Assembly: GCF_014192155.1 (NCBI RefSeq)
Contig: NZ_JACHXO010000001.1
Coordinates: 708,069 to 772,068, forward strand
Source of the DNA: Roseateles terrae
GTDB taxonomy: Bacteria; Pseudomonadota; Gammaproteobacteria; Burkholderiales; Burkholderiaceae_C
Length of the DNA stretch: 64,000 bases
Direction: 5' to 3'
Shown: positions 9,512 to 18,216 of the stretch, piece by piece
Position numbering within the stretch: position 1 is the first letter of the stretch
Layout: each line of letters starts with the position of its first letter
Program-made: the position numbers and the translations under genes
Notes under the pieces: model-generated
What the model was told of the DNA's origin: nothing
Database searches by the model: none
Seen by the model: the letters and a program-made list of their open reading frames with translations, nothing else

Positions 9512-10909
9512 ATGAACACCTCGATGTCCTCGACGTCTCCAACGTCCGCCTCCCAGCCCTTCGGCTACCAGTCGCCGTTCCCGCCGCATTTCGTGCTGGG
9601 CGTCTCTGCCTCCGCCCCGCAGATTGAGGGTGCCGCCTTCACCGACGGCAAGGGTTTTTCCAACTGGGACCACTTCGCCCGCCAGCCCGGCACCGTCTTG
9701 GGCGGCGACACGCTGGACGTCGCCGTCGACCACTACCACCGCTTCGACGAGGACTTCGCCCTGATGGCCTCGATGGGCGTTCGCGACTACCGCCTGTCGA
9801 TCGCCTGGCCGCGCATCCATCCCGACGGCGGCCCGACCGTCAATCAGGCCGGGATCGACTTCTATCACCGCCTCTTCGCCAGCATGAAGCGGCACGGCAT
9901 CACCCCCTGGGTCACCCTGTTCCACTGGGACCTGCCGCTCCCGCTGGAAGCCCGGGGCGGCTGGACCTCGCGCGAGACGGTCGACGCCTTTGGCCGCTAC
10001 GCCGAAACCGTGGTGAAGGCCTTCTCGGGCGCAGTCAAACACTGGATCACCCTCAACGAGATCCGCTGCTTCACCGTGCTCGCCTACGGCCAGGGCATCA
10101 AGGCGCCGGGTCGCAAGGAGCCCGAGGCGGTCGTCAATCAGACCATCCACCATGCGCTGGTGTGCCACGGACTGGCCGTCCGCGCCGTGCGCCAATGGGG
10201 CGGCGAAGGCGCCCGGGTGGGCCTGACCGACAATTCCGACGTGTGCGTGCCGGTCACCGAAACGCCGGCCGACATCGCCGCCGCTACCGCCTGGTTCCGG
10301 GACCGCAATGCCCACATCCTCGGCGCGATGCATGCCGGTCACTATCCGGAGCATTACCTGCGCCGGGTGGGCAAGGCTGCACCCAAGGTGGCCGAGGGTG
10401 ACTTCGCCCTCATCCACCTGCCGACCGATTTCCTGGGCATGAACATCTACACCGGCCACTACGTGCGGGCTGCCGATACGCCGGACGGCTACGAAACCCT
10501 CGCCCTGCCTCCCGCCTACCCCCGCGCCGACCCGCCGTGGCTGCACCTGATGCCGCAGTCGATCTACTGGGCGCCGCGGCTGGCCCATGCGCTGTACGGG
10601 CACTCATCTCTCTTCATCACCGAAAACGGCTGCGGTTACGACGACGAGCCGATGATCAAGGGCGAGGTTCAGGATCTGCATCGCCGCGAATACCTGCGCA
10701 GCCATCTGCGCGAAGTGCACCGCGCCATTGCGGACGGGGTGCCACTGGACGGCTACTTCTGCTGGTCGTTCATCGACAACTTCGAATGGGAGGACGGCTA
10801 CCGCCGACGCTTCGGACTGGTGCACTGCGACTATCAGACGCTCAAGCGCACGCCCAAGCTGTCGGCTCGGTACTACGCCCAGGTCATTCGCGAGCGGCGG
10901 GTGCTCTGA
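9512..10909 (+). CDS. GH1 beta-glucosidase
   Basis: A 465-residue enzyme of normal GH1 length with no signal peptide, so likely cytoplasmic or periplasm-independent. ATG 9512 follows AGGTGG at 9496-9501; the open frame extends upstream but with non-coding-like composition. Acid/base E183 lies in TLNEIR, where the family normally has TxNEP; nucleophile E371 lies in the conserved FITENGCGYDD. The C-terminal FCWSFIDNFEWEDGYRRRFGLVH block is typical. It probably trims glucose from de-branched xyloglucan oligosaccharides, the role taken by GH3 enzymes in the Cellvibrio locus. It lies between the esterase and the lacI-type gene on the same strand. Confidence 0.9.
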   Translation: MNTSMSSTSPTSASQPFGYQSPFPPHFVLGVSASAPQIEGAAFTDGKGFSNWDHFARQPGTVLGGDTLDVAVDHYHRFDEDFALMASMGVRDYRLSIAWPRIHPDGGPTVNQAGIDFYHRLFASMKRHGITPWVTLFHWDLPLPLEARGGWTSRETVDAFGRYAETVVKAFSGAVKHWITLNEIRCFTVLAYGQGIKAPGRKEPEAVVNQTIHHALVCHGLAVRAVRQWGGEGARVGLTDNSDVCVPVTETPADIAAATAWFRDRNAHILGAMHAGHYPEHYLRRVGKAAPKVAEGDFALIHLPTDFLGMNIYTGHYVRAADTPDGYETLALPPAYPRADPPWLHLMPQSIYWAPRLAHALYGHSSLFITENGCGYDDEPMIKGEVQDLHRREYLRSHLREVHRAIADGVPLDGYFCWSFIDNFEWEDGYRRRFGLVHCDYQTLKRTPKLSARYYAQVIRERRVL

Positions 10910-10988
10910 GATGCACGCGTGGGGCCACGCTTTGAGGCATGCTCACAGGCTGACCTCAAGACCTGCGCCCTGCGAGCGCCGCACGACC

Positions 10989-12077
10989 ATGAACACTCCT
11001 GCCAAACCGCGCAAATCCAGTCACGCTGCCACTCTGGCCGATGTCGGCCGGGCGGCGGGGGTGTCGGCCATGGCGGCCTCGGCCGTGCTCAATGGCGCGA
11101 GGACCTCGGCGCGCATCAGCGAGGAAACCCGGGATCGCATCCTGGAAGCGGCCCGCCAGCTCAACTACCGACCCAATGCCACCGCCCGGGCGCTGACCAG
11201 CCGCCGGATGAACACCCTGGGCCTCGCCACCACGCTCAACCGGGAGGAACTGAACCAGTACTTCCTGGAAGTGTTCACCGGGGTGGTGGAGGCGGGCGCG
11301 GAGCTGGGCCAGAACACCACCGTCTTTGCGCTGGAAGACTGGCACCGGCAGGCCTCCCGCATTCCGTCCTTCTGCGACGGTCGCATTGACGGGCTGATCC
11401 TGCTGGCCCCGCTGCTGGACGACCAGGAAGCGCAGCAACTGCCGGACCACACCCCGATCCTGTCGATCCACAGCAATGTGATCATTCCCGGCGTCATCAA
11501 TCTCGAGTCGGATGAAGAAGCCGGCGCACAGGCGATGGTGACGCGGCTGCTGGAGATGGGCCACCGCCGCATCCTGCATCTGGCGGGACCCAACCACTCC
11601 CTCGGCGCTCGTCGCCGCGTGGCGGGATATTTGCGGGCGCATGAGCAGGCGGGTGTCGAGCCGCCGCCAGACCATGTGGTGGAAGGCGAGTTCCATGCGG
11701 AGTCCGGCCGCCGCCGGCTGACGCAGTGGCTGGAAGCGCATCGCGGTGAGGAACTGCCGCACGCCATCTTTGCTGGCAATGACGCCATTGCCATGGGCTG
11801 CGTGGACGTCCTGGTGGCCCGCGGCATTCAGATTCCCCAGCAGATGTCGCTGGTGGGTTTTGACGACACCCAACTGGCCCGGTCGGCCCGCCTCGCCTCG
11901 GTGCGCCAGCCGCTGCGCGAGCTGGGCCAGCGTGCCGCCCGGCTGCTGGTGGCCAGCGTCGACGCCAAGCTCGGCGAAGGCCAGCCGCCTGCGGCCACCA
12001 ATCTGGTGCTTCCCACCGAGCTGGTGGACGGCGCCACCCTCTCTGCGCCGCGGCCTGGGCCGCTGCGCATTACCTGA
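10989..12077 (+). CDS. LacI-family transcriptional regulator
   Basis: A 362-residue repressor: helix-turn-helix at about residues 14-35 (TLADVGRAAGVSAMAASAVLNG), hinge helix ending YRPNATARALTSRR, then a periplasmic-binding-protein-like effector domain with typical GLILLAP, GHRRILHLAGP and SLVGFDDTQLARSARLASVRQP blocks. It sits between GH1 and the symporter gene and is the natural candidate to control the xyloglucan enzymes; the effector is probably a cellobiose- or isoprimeverose-like oligosaccharide (inference). Start ATG 10989 gives the canonical LacI N-terminus; the 240 codons upstream in frame overlap GH1 and are discarded. A candidate operator with a central CG is noted upstream of the GH31 gene. 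Confidence 0.9.
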   Translation: MNTPAKPRKSSHAATLADVGRAAGVSAMAASAVLNGARTSARISEETRDRILEAARQLNYRPNATARALTSRRMNTLGLATTLNREELNQYFLEVFTGVVEAGAELGQNTTVFALEDWHRQASRIPSFCDGRIDGLILLAPLLDDQEAQQLPDHTPILSIHSNVIIPGVINLESDEEAGAQAMVTRLLEMGHRRILHLAGPNHSLGARRRVAGYLRAHEQAGVEPPPDHVVEGEFHAESGRRRLTQWLEAHRGEELPHAIFAGNDAIAMGCVDVLVARGIQIPQQMSLVGFDDTQLARSARLASVRQPLRELGQRAARLLVASVDAKLGEGQPPAATNLVLPTELVDGATLSAPRPGPLRIT

Positions 12078-12102
12078 CCACGGGCTCACGCCCGCCCCTG
12101 CC

Positions 12103-13650
12103 ATGAGTGCCACTCCCCTGACGGTTTCACAAGATGCCAGCGCCGCCGGCGCAGCCGGACCCTCTTCCCACAGTGGCCCGGGCGACGGGGACGCGTCAGG
12201 GATGAAGCACGATGCGCCATGGGGCGCGGCGCCGCACGGAGGCGGGATCGGTGCGCGGGACCGGGTGCCGCTGCCGCAGAAGGTCGGGTACGGGATGGGC
12301 TCGCTCATCGATCTGTGGGGCCACTGGCTCTACCCGGCGCTCGCTTTCCACGTCTACAACGTGTTTCTCGGTGTGGCGCCGGGGCTGATCTCCACGGCGC
12401 AGATGATCAAGGTGCTGGTCGATGCGGCTTCAGATGCGATTTTTGGCTGGCTGTCGGACAACACCCGCACCCGCTACGGCCGCCGTCGCCCATTCATCCT
12501 GGTGGGGGGCGTGCTCGCCGGCATCGGACTGCCGCTGATGTTTGCGGTGGGCCGCGGATGGACGGACACCGAGTACTTCGTGTTCATGGTGGTTTCCACC
12601 ATCTTGTATGTGCCGGTGATGAGCTGCTTCAACATGCCCTGGGTGAGCCTGGGCGCGGAGATGACGCCGGACTATCACGAGCGCACCAATGTGCAGTCGG
12701 TGCGCAATGCCATCCAGAAGCTGCCGGAACTGGCGATGTTCTTTGCCGCCCAGTTCACCACCCTTGCGTGGTTCCACGATGCGGACGGCAAGCCGGACAT
12801 CCTGCGGGGCGCCCAGACCTACTGCATGCTGCTGGGTGCGGTGATGGTGGTGGTGGCCATTGCGATGTTCGTGCTGGTGCGAGAGCGTTATTACGTGAAT
12901 CTGGTGGCGCGCACGCAAAGCCACATTCCGTTCCGGGACACGCTGTGGCGCACCCTGCGCTGCCGGCCTTTCCGCCATCTGCTGTGCATGAATCTGGCCT
13001 ATGGCATTGGCACAGCGATGGTGGCGGCGCTCGGGTATTACGCGACGGTCTACTACGTCTGCAAAGGGGACATCACCCTGGCGACGAAATGGAACACCGC
13101 CATGGGGCTCTCCGGCATGGCGTTCGGCTTCCTGGGCATTCTGTTTTTCAACCGGGTGGCGCGTCGTTACGGCAAACGCATCGGTCTGGGCGTGGTGCTG
13201 ACCCTGGCGATCGGCGCGTTCATTGGAGACTGGTGGCTCTACAACCCAGCGCTGCCGGGGCTGCAGCTGCTGGCCTGCGGCTTTGTGGCCTTCACCGGTG
13301 CTGGATTCTGGACGCTCTACAACTCAACGCTGGCGGACGTGGTGGACTACGACGAAACCCAGACGGGTCAGCGACGAGAGGGGTCGTTCTCGGCGTGCCA
13401 GTCGTGGATCTCGAAGGTGGGCATCGCGCTGGGCGTGGGCGCATCGGGCTGGATCCTGCAGTTCACCGGCTTCGATTCGAAGCTGCCGGTGCAGTCCGAG
13501 CATGCGATCTTCATGATCCGGATTCTGCTCTCCGGCATTCCAGTCATCGGCTTGGTGATGGCGCTGGTGGCGCTGATCCGATTCGAGCTGACGGAGCGGC
13601 GGATGCAGGAGATTCGGGTGCGGTTGGAGGCGGAGCGGGGGCAGGTTTAA
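12103..13650 (+). CDS. GPH-family sugar:cation symporter (MFS)
   Basis: A 515-residue inner-membrane carrier of the glycoside-pentoside-hexuronide family. Diagnostic blocks: KVGYGMGSLIDLWGHWLYPALAFHVYNVF, DAASDAIFGWLSDNTRTRYGRRRPFIL (the GPH cytoplasmic loop motif) and the late loop DVVDYDETQTGQRREGSFSACQSW. About twelve hydrophobic segments follow. The first 55 residues are a polar, Gly/Ser-rich cytoplasmic leader, and a later start (for example at 12202) cannot be excluded. It lies 25 bases after the lacI-type gene and probably imports the di- or oligosaccharides made by the upstream hydrolases. Confidence 0.85.
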   Translation: MSATPLTVSQDASAAGAAGPSSHSGPGDGDASGMKHDAPWGAAPHGGGIGARDRVPLPQKVGYGMGSLIDLWGHWLYPALAFHVYNVFLGVAPGLISTAQMIKVLVDAASDAIFGWLSDNTRTRYGRRRPFILVGGVLAGIGLPLMFAVGRGWTDTEYFVFMVVSTILYVPVMSCFNMPWVSLGAEMTPDYHERTNVQSVRNAIQKLPELAMFFAAQFTTLAWFHDADGKPDILRGAQTYCMLLGAVMVVVAIAMFVLVRERYYVNLVARTQSHIPFRDTLWRTLRCRPFRHLLCMNLAYGIGTAMVAALGYYATVYYVCKGDITLATKWNTAMGLSGMAFGFLGILFFNRVARRYGKRIGLGVVLTLAIGAFIGDWWLYNPALPGLQLLACGFVAFTGAGFWTLYNSTLADVVDYDETQTGQRREGSFSACQSWISKVGIALGVGASGWILQFTGFDSKLPVQSEHAIFMIRILLSGIPVIGLVMALVALIRFELTERRMQEIRVRLEAERGQV

Positions 13651-13668
13651 ACCGAGAATGAGCGCCGT

Positions 13669-13699
13669 AAAAGAAAAAGCGGCCATAAGGCCGCCTCAC
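13669..13699 (-). terminator. Rho-independent terminator of the minus-strand cassette
   Basis: On the minus strand the stem GCGGCC, loop TTAT, stem GGCCGC (13694-13679) is followed directly by TTTTTCTTTT. It lies 19 bases after the stop of the 79-residue ORF and is also convergent to the symporter gene, which ends at 13650. Confidence 0.75.
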
Positions 13700-13712
13700 T
13701 GGAAAAAATCAA

Positions 13713-13952
13713 TTATTGCAGGCCCGCCTGGTGAAGTGACATTTCTGCCACCCGGCCTTTCTTCACCCGGGCCTCAATATCATCCGCGGTCATTCGAGGA
13801 GTTGGTTTTAGACATTCCAGGTCCACACACTGCGCGCCACTTCGAGCAGAGTTCGCGCCAGACATTCCAGTGGTCCCGAGCTTGACCTTGGCCACCTGCT
13901 TTGCCGGGCGACCAACATGCAGGATATGGGTGAAAAAATATTTGATATTCAT
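13713..13952 (-). CDS. Small hypothetical protein (79 aa), partner of the upstream gene
   Basis: The start ATG overlaps the stop of the preceding minus-strand gene by four bases (ATGA), and a strong terminator follows, so the two form a unit. The protein starts MNIKYFFTHILHVGRPAK, is basic in its first half (KQVAKVKLG), carries two cysteines in the middle (CVDLEC) and ends with a charged helix-like segment (ADDIEARVKKGRVAEM). No domain is recognised and there is no obvious signal peptide. GC content is visibly lower than in neighbouring genes. It could be an immunity-type or regulatory partner of the upstream protein, but nothing in the sequence proves that. Translation of the ORF is likely, function unknown. 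Confidence 0.5.
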   Translation of the reverse strand: MNIKYFFTHILHVGRPAKQVAKVKLGTTGMSGANSARSGAQCVDLECLKPTPRMTADDIEARVKKGRVAEMSLHQAGLQ

Positions 13953-14662
13953 TGTCGATACCCGTTATCCGACAGATAAGTAGGAAGAGTGTGCCACGAC
14001 CGGCTCCCCGCTCGCAAGTCGAAGGTCATTTCCCCACCCCCTCCCTCGAGGCTCCACCAATGAGGGTCTCGTTCAATGATTTCCAGGAGGTCCTTGGCAC
14101 CGGCCAGGCGCGGCAGCGCAGCAATCGCCTCGGCGGTCAAGGGATGAAGAGGCGCGTTGAACCCGAATCGGGCCCAGCTATAGTACCCATTGAATCCAGG
14201 GTTCCACTCGCCAGCGATTTTGTAGCTCTTGCCACCTGCGGCGAGTAAATCGACTCGCGCCAGGCCAAGCGCGCAACCTACTTGAGCACATCGGAAGAAT
14301 CCGACGGCGCCCAGACCCTTTGGACCGTCAGCAAACATGGCCAGCTCGATATATAGATAAAGCTCTTGCGAGTCAGGGTCGGCGCGAATATAAAACTCAT
14401 TGGTGTAGCCCTTTTTGATGAGCTTCGGATGAGTCACCTGCATGACGATTTCATCTCGCTGCATTTTCACGACCACCGTCGCGCCTGCCGGGGCCATGCT
14501 CAACGACTGAATCTGGAAACGGTCAATCGCCTTGCCACCCAACGCCGGCTTATCAATGAAGACAACCCGGCATGATCTTCGGAAGTATTCGTCGTGCTTG
14601 CAGCGTTCGTCCGCGAAGCGCCAAAGGACGTTTCGCCAGAACCAACTCTTGACCATCCCCAT
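13949..14662 (-). CDS. Hypothetical protein, weakly GNAT-like (237 aa)
   Basis: Start ATG 14662 is chosen because GGAG (14673-14670, minus strand) lies seven bases upstream; a second ATG two codons on is possible. The first half is basic and aromatic (KSWFWRNVLWRFADERCKHDEYFRR). The middle contains KGLGAVGFFRCAQ followed by a hydrophobic helix and strand, reminiscent of the R/Q-x-x-G-x-G/A acetyl-CoA loop of GNAT proteins. The C-terminus has GFNGYYSWARFGFNAPL and HWWSLEGGGGEMTFDL, a block I associate with uncharacterised accessory proteins. Composition is less GC-rich than the surroundings. Another frame is open just upstream (14754-14660, NNDDADHRS...GAAKWGW), so a longer ancestral N-terminus lost by frameshift is possible. 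Confidence 0.5.
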   Translation of the reverse strand: MGMVKSWFWRNVLWRFADERCKHDEYFRRSCRVVFIDKPALGGKAIDRFQIQSLSMAPAGATVVVKMQRDEIVMQVTHPKLIKKGYTNEFYIRADPDSQELYLYIELAMFADGPKGLGAVGFFRCAQVGCALGLARVDLLAAGGKSYKIAGEWNPGFNGYYSWARFGFNAPLHPLTAEAIAALPRLAGAKDLLEIIERDPHWWSLEGGGGEMTFDLRAGSRSWHTLPTYLSDNGYRQ

Positions 14663-14814
14663 TTCGCCGCTCCAAGCCAGGTCTTGCCGTCCTTGCCCGC
14701 CCCCGCGTGGGCAACAGGACTCAACGATCGATGATCCGCATCGTCGTTGTTCAAGCCGGCAGTGATGACCAGCGCACGAACGGTTCCACCCTCGCGTCAT
14801 CATGCAGAAACGAC

Positions 14815-14837
14815 AAGGGCCGGCAGAGCCGGCCCTT
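14815..14837 (-). terminator. Terminator-like hairpin after the porin gene
   Basis: Perfect 10-bp stem AAGGGCCGGC / GCCGGCCCTT with a 3-base loop, 19 bases beyond the porin stop; on the minus strand it is followed by a short T-rich run (GTCGTTTCTG). Confidence 0.6.
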
Positions 14838-14856
14838 CAATGTTGAAGCGTGTCTT

Positions 14857-16278
14857 TCAGAACGCGTGGCGGATGCCAACGCCATACAGGCGCGTGGTCG
14901 CATCCATCTGCGTCCCGGCGCCGGACAGCACCGGAATCTCCAGCGCGCCCAGCGGCAGCAGCATCGTGGTGGGGCCACCCGCCAGCGTGAGCGCCGGATT
15001 CAGCGGGCTGCGCACGATGTTGCCGCGCTTGTCTTCCACCTGCGCATACCGCAGATACACGGCGGTCCGCTTGGACAGGTTGTACTCCGCGCCAAAGGTG
15101 TACGCGAGGTTCTTGCCCTTGGTGAAGTTGTTGAACTTGTTGTCGCTGACTTGCGCAATCAGGTCGATGAAGCCAATCGACTGCTTCACCGCGCCACTGA
15201 TCGAGGTGATGCGCGGATCCCCATCCCCCGATTCCTTGAACTGCCCCCGGTAGAAGTTGCCCGCCACTTCCGTGCCGGTGCTGTTGAAGCGGTATTTGGC
15301 ACCCGCCATGTAACTGCTGAAGCTCTCGGCATTGAACAGCGGCACAAAACCCTGCGCAGTCGCCAGACCGAACGGCACCCCGAATCGGTTGTGGTGATAG
15401 CCCGCCACCAGCGTCAGATCGGACTGTGTGAAGGCGACCATCGCGCCCACGGTGCGCCCACGGCCGGAACTGTCTTCGGTGCCGGCAGTGGCGCCACCAA
15501 TGATCTGGCCCGTATTGGCATTCGAGCTGGGCGACCGCGCCGCGCTCACCCGAGGGCCCACACCAGCATTGGGCGAGAAGGTCAGCTGCGCCAGCCACGG
15601 CCCCTGCGCCAGCGTGTAGCTGACCATGTTGTCCTGATAGACCTGGAGGTTGTTGACGGTGACGCCCGCCCCAAGGATGTCGGTGGAGCCAAGCCGCTCG
15701 ACACTGTTGAAGTAGTAGGCCACCAGAAGCGGCGCCGCCTGGCGCCCGAGACGGAACTCACCCACCGGCGTGGTCAGCCCGACCCAGGCGACACGGCCAA
15801 AGAAACGGCCGTCATTGCTGATCGTGCCAGCGTCCGGTGTGAAACCGCCCTCCAGCTGGAATCTGGCCTGATACCCGCCGCCGAGGTCTTCATTGCCCTT
15901 GAAGCCCAGATAGGACTGCCTCGTCAGACTGGTGGACATGCGGCTGGTCGAGGTGGCCGGAGCCGCCACCGCATTGGGCACCGGACGGCCGCCCGCCACG
16001 CCGAAAAGCGTGCCCTGGACATTGCCCTCACTCTTCTTGATCTGATCCACCGCAATGTCGAAAGACCCATAGACGGTCAATCCGCCCTGCGCCTGCGCAG
16101 CGCCCTGAACACCCATGACGCCAAGGCCGGCGGCCGCTGCCAAAGCCCAGCCACTACGCACGGCTGCCGCTATGCGGCTCCGGCGGGCGACGGCAACAGA
16201 AGCGACGCCGCCATTGGGGGCCGCGGACGGGCACGCGGCCCGACAAATGATGGAGTGGGAATGCATGGGCACGATCAT
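14857..16278 (-). CDS. Gram-negative general porin (OmpC/Porin_4 type)
   Basis: A 473-residue outer-membrane porin as predicted from ATG 16278 (or 16266). After a long basic leader and hydrophobic stretch, cleavage is expected after GAAQAQ (about residue 64). The mature start GGLTVYGSFDIAVDQI and the SRQSYLGFKG-like and GRVAWVGL...GEFRLGRQ blocks are classic for betaproteobacterial porins, as is the final Phe in YGVGIRHAF. A trimeric 16-strand barrel for small solutes is expected. The leader is longer than usual and no strong ribosome-binding site marks the start, so the true start is uncertain. It lies downstream of the sugar ABC importer and receiver-domain gene on the same strand, with a 205-base gap in front. 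Confidence 0.87.
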   Translation of the reverse strand: MIVPMHSHSIICRAACPSAAPNGGVASVAVARRSRIAAAVRSGWALAAAAGLGVMGVQGAAQAQGGLTVYGSFDIAVDQIKKSEGNVQGTLFGVAGGRPVPNAVAAPATSTSRMSTSLTRQSYLGFKGNEDLGGGYQARFQLEGGFTPDAGTISNDGRFFGRVAWVGLTTPVGEFRLGRQAAPLLVAYYFNSVERLGSTDILGAGVTVNNLQVYQDNMVSYTLAQGPWLAQLTFSPNAGVGPRVSAARSPSSNANTGQIIGGATAGTEDSSGRGRTVGAMVAFTQSDLTLVAGYHHNRFGVPFGLATAQGFVPLFNAESFSSYMAGAKYRFNSTGTEVAGNFYRGQFKESGDGDPRITSISGAVKQSIGFIDLIAQVSDNKFNNFTKGKNLAYTFGAEYNLSKRTAVYLRYAQVEDKRGNIVRSPLNPALTLAGGPTTMLLPLGALEIPVLSGAGTQMDATTRLYGVGIRHAF

Positions 16279-16483
16279 CGACCGGCGGCCACAGGCCCGC
16301 CGGTCATTGAATGGAGTGTCTGGAAGTATTCACGAATCTCCCAAGGACCGACACAAGCTGTTGGATTTCGGGGACATTCGTTTGACTTCGTGCGATTGCA
16401 CTGGCAATCGGGCGAAAAGGAATCGATGTGTGCGATGGCAGCCCACCGCATGCGATTAAACGAACAAACGATATCCGTCCGTG

Positions 16484-16876
16484 TCAAGCGCCCTGCCCGC
16501 CTCGCTGCGCCTTGAGCGCATCCGCGGTCGACTGCAGATCGGCCACCAGCCGGTCCAGCCCGTGGGCCTTGTCATAGAAGGCATCCGCCCCATGACGGGC
16601 ACAGAGCATTTCGTAGAAGTCCGGGTCGCGGTTGCTCAGCACAAAGAGCTTGCCGCCGAACCCGATCTGCCGCGCCCGCTCCAGCACCTTCATGCCGGAG
16701 CCTTCCGCCAGACCGATATCGACCAGCACCACATCGGGCATGGTGCTGCGGATGAGCGTCAGGGCTGATTCTTCATTGTCGGCCTGCCCGATGACGGACA
16801 GCCCCGACACATCGGCCAGCAGGCGGACCATCTGGCGGCGGATGATTTCCGAATCTTCAATGAGGACAAGCTTCAT
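16484..16876 (-). CDS. Single-domain response regulator (CheY-like receiver)
   Basis: A 130-residue stand-alone receiver domain. ATG 16876 gives the canonical start MKLVLIEDS with the acidic pair at residues 7-8. The phosphoacceptor D53 lies in VVLVDIGL, and the conserved Thr/Ser and Lys positions are met by VLSNRD and FYDKAHG. There is no output domain and no histidine kinase nearby. It lies 101 bases after gguB on the same strand and could be co-transcribed, which would tie sugar uptake to a phosphorelay; this is only inference. The frame upstream of 16876 is low-quality and not used. Confidence 0.85.
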   Translation of the reverse strand: MKLVLIEDSEIIRRQMVRLLADVSGLSVIGQADNEESALTLIRSTMPDVVLVDIGLAEGSGMKVLERARQIGFGGKLFVLSNRDPDFYEMLCARHGADAFYDKAHGLDRLVADLQSTADALKAQRGGQGA

Positions 16877-16977
16877 GCTGGACTGCGCAGTGCGTGAAGC
16901 CCTGAGTCTGCCCGCTTTCGGTGCGTCCGCGACTGAAGAATTTGTAAGACCGGGCCTCTCCCGAGACCCGGCCGTGA

Positions 16978-18216
16978 TCACTTGCGCTTGTTGTACACGT
17001 CAATGAACACTGCGGCCAGCAAGACCAGACCCTTGATCACCTGCTGGTAATCGATGCCGATGCCCAGAATGGACATGCCGTTGTTCATGACGCCCATCAC
17101 AAAGGCACCGATGACCGCGCCCATGATCTTGCCGACGCCGCCGGAGGCAGAGGCGCCGCCCACAAAGCAGGCCGCAATCACATCCAGCTCGAAGCCCAGC
17201 CCGGCCTTGGGCGAGGCCGTATTCAGACGCGCCGCAAACACCAGCCCGGCCAGCGCTGCCAGCGCACCCATGTTGACGAAGGTGAAGAACGCCACCCGCT
17301 CGGTACGCACCCCCGACAGCCGGGCGGCCTTTTCATTGCCGCCCACCGCATAGACCCGGCGGCCCAGTGTCGTGCGGCCGGCAATGAAGTCATAGGCCAG
17401 CGTCAGAACCACCATGACCACCATGACGGTGGGCAGCCCCTTGTAGGACGCCATCAGCCAGCTCATGGCCATCACGCCCACCACAATGACGGCCTGGCGC
17501 AGCAGGAAGATCGGACCGGGCTCCACTTCCATGCCATGGGTGAGACCGGCACTGCGATGCCGCCAGGCCACCACCACGGCGGACACCGACAGCAGCAGGC
17601 CCAGGCCCAGCGTCGTCGAACGCGGATCTTCCTGATTCAACAGCTCCGGCAGGAAGCCGGAGCTCAGCGCCTGGAAGGCATCGGGGAACGGACCCAGGGA
17701 CTGGCCCTGCAGGACCGCCAGCGCCAGTCCTTTGAAGACCAGCATGCCGGCCAGGGTCACGATAAAGGACGGAATGCCCAGATAGGCGACGAACCAGCCC
17801 TGTGCCGCGCCAATCACGGCGCCGGCGAGCAGGCACACGACCGCGGCGGGAAAGGCCGGCCAGTTGTAATTGACCATCAGCACCGCCGCCAGCGCGCCGA
17901 TGAAACCGCAGACCGAGCCCACCGAGAGGTCGATATGGCCCGCCACGATCACCAGCAGCATGCCCAGCGCCATGATGACGATGTAGCTGTTCTGAAGCAC
18001 CAGATTGGTCAGGTTCAGCGGCTGCAGGAGCGTGCCATCCGTGAGGTACTGGAACAGCCCCATGATGGCCACCAGCGTGATCAGCATGCCGTAGTCACGC
18101 AGATGACGCTTGAGGAAATGGGCGATACCGCCCGAGGCGTTGCCGCGCGGCGCCGGCGGAGGCGCAGTGCGGGCGGAAGGAGCACCGTGAACCGGTGCCG
18201 TCAGTGGGTCATGCAT
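16978..18216 (-). CDS. gguB: Sugar ABC transporter permease GguB
   Basis: A 412-residue inner-membrane permease of the ribose/xylose/galactose (BPD_transp_2, XylH-like) family. About ten to eleven hydrophobic segments start near residue 45. Family motifs: ALGMLLVIVAGHIDLSVGSV, QGWFVAYLGIPSFIVTLAGMLVFKG, and GRRVYAVGGNEKAARLSGV, the EAA-like loop contacting the ATPase. The C-terminus reads KGLVLLAAVFIDVYNKRK. ATG 18216 overlaps the end of gguA by eight bases. The extra length and the unusual second periplasmic loop (QALSSGFLPELLNQEDPRS) match the XylH/GguB/MmsB subgroup. With GguA and ChvE it forms a multiple-sugar importer. Confidence 0.9.
   Translation of the reverse strand: MHDPLTAPVHGAPSARTAPPPAPRGNASGGIAHFLKRHLRDYGMLITLVAIMGLFQYLTDGTLLQPLNLTNLVLQNSYIVIMALGMLLVIVAGHIDLSVGSVCGFIGALAAVLMVNYNWPAFPAAVVCLLAGAVIGAAQGWFVAYLGIPSFIVTLAGMLVFKGLALAVLQGQSLGPFPDAFQALSSGFLPELLNQEDPRSTTLGLGLLLSVSAVVVAWRHRSAGLTHGMEVEPGPIFLLRQAVIVVGVMAMSWLMASYKGLPTVMVVMVVLTLAYDFIAGRTTLGRRVYAVGGNEKAARLSGVRTERVAFFTFVNMGALAALAGLVFAARLNTASPKAGLGFELDVIAACFVGGASASGGVGKIMGAVIGAFVMGVMNNGMSILGIGIDYQQVIKGLVLLAAVFIDVYNKRK

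Noticed and set aside
14707-16515. Plus-strand ORF of 602 codons opposite the porin
   Set aside because: Shadow of the porin gene; composition His/Arg/Gln-rich, no start signal, no recognisable family.
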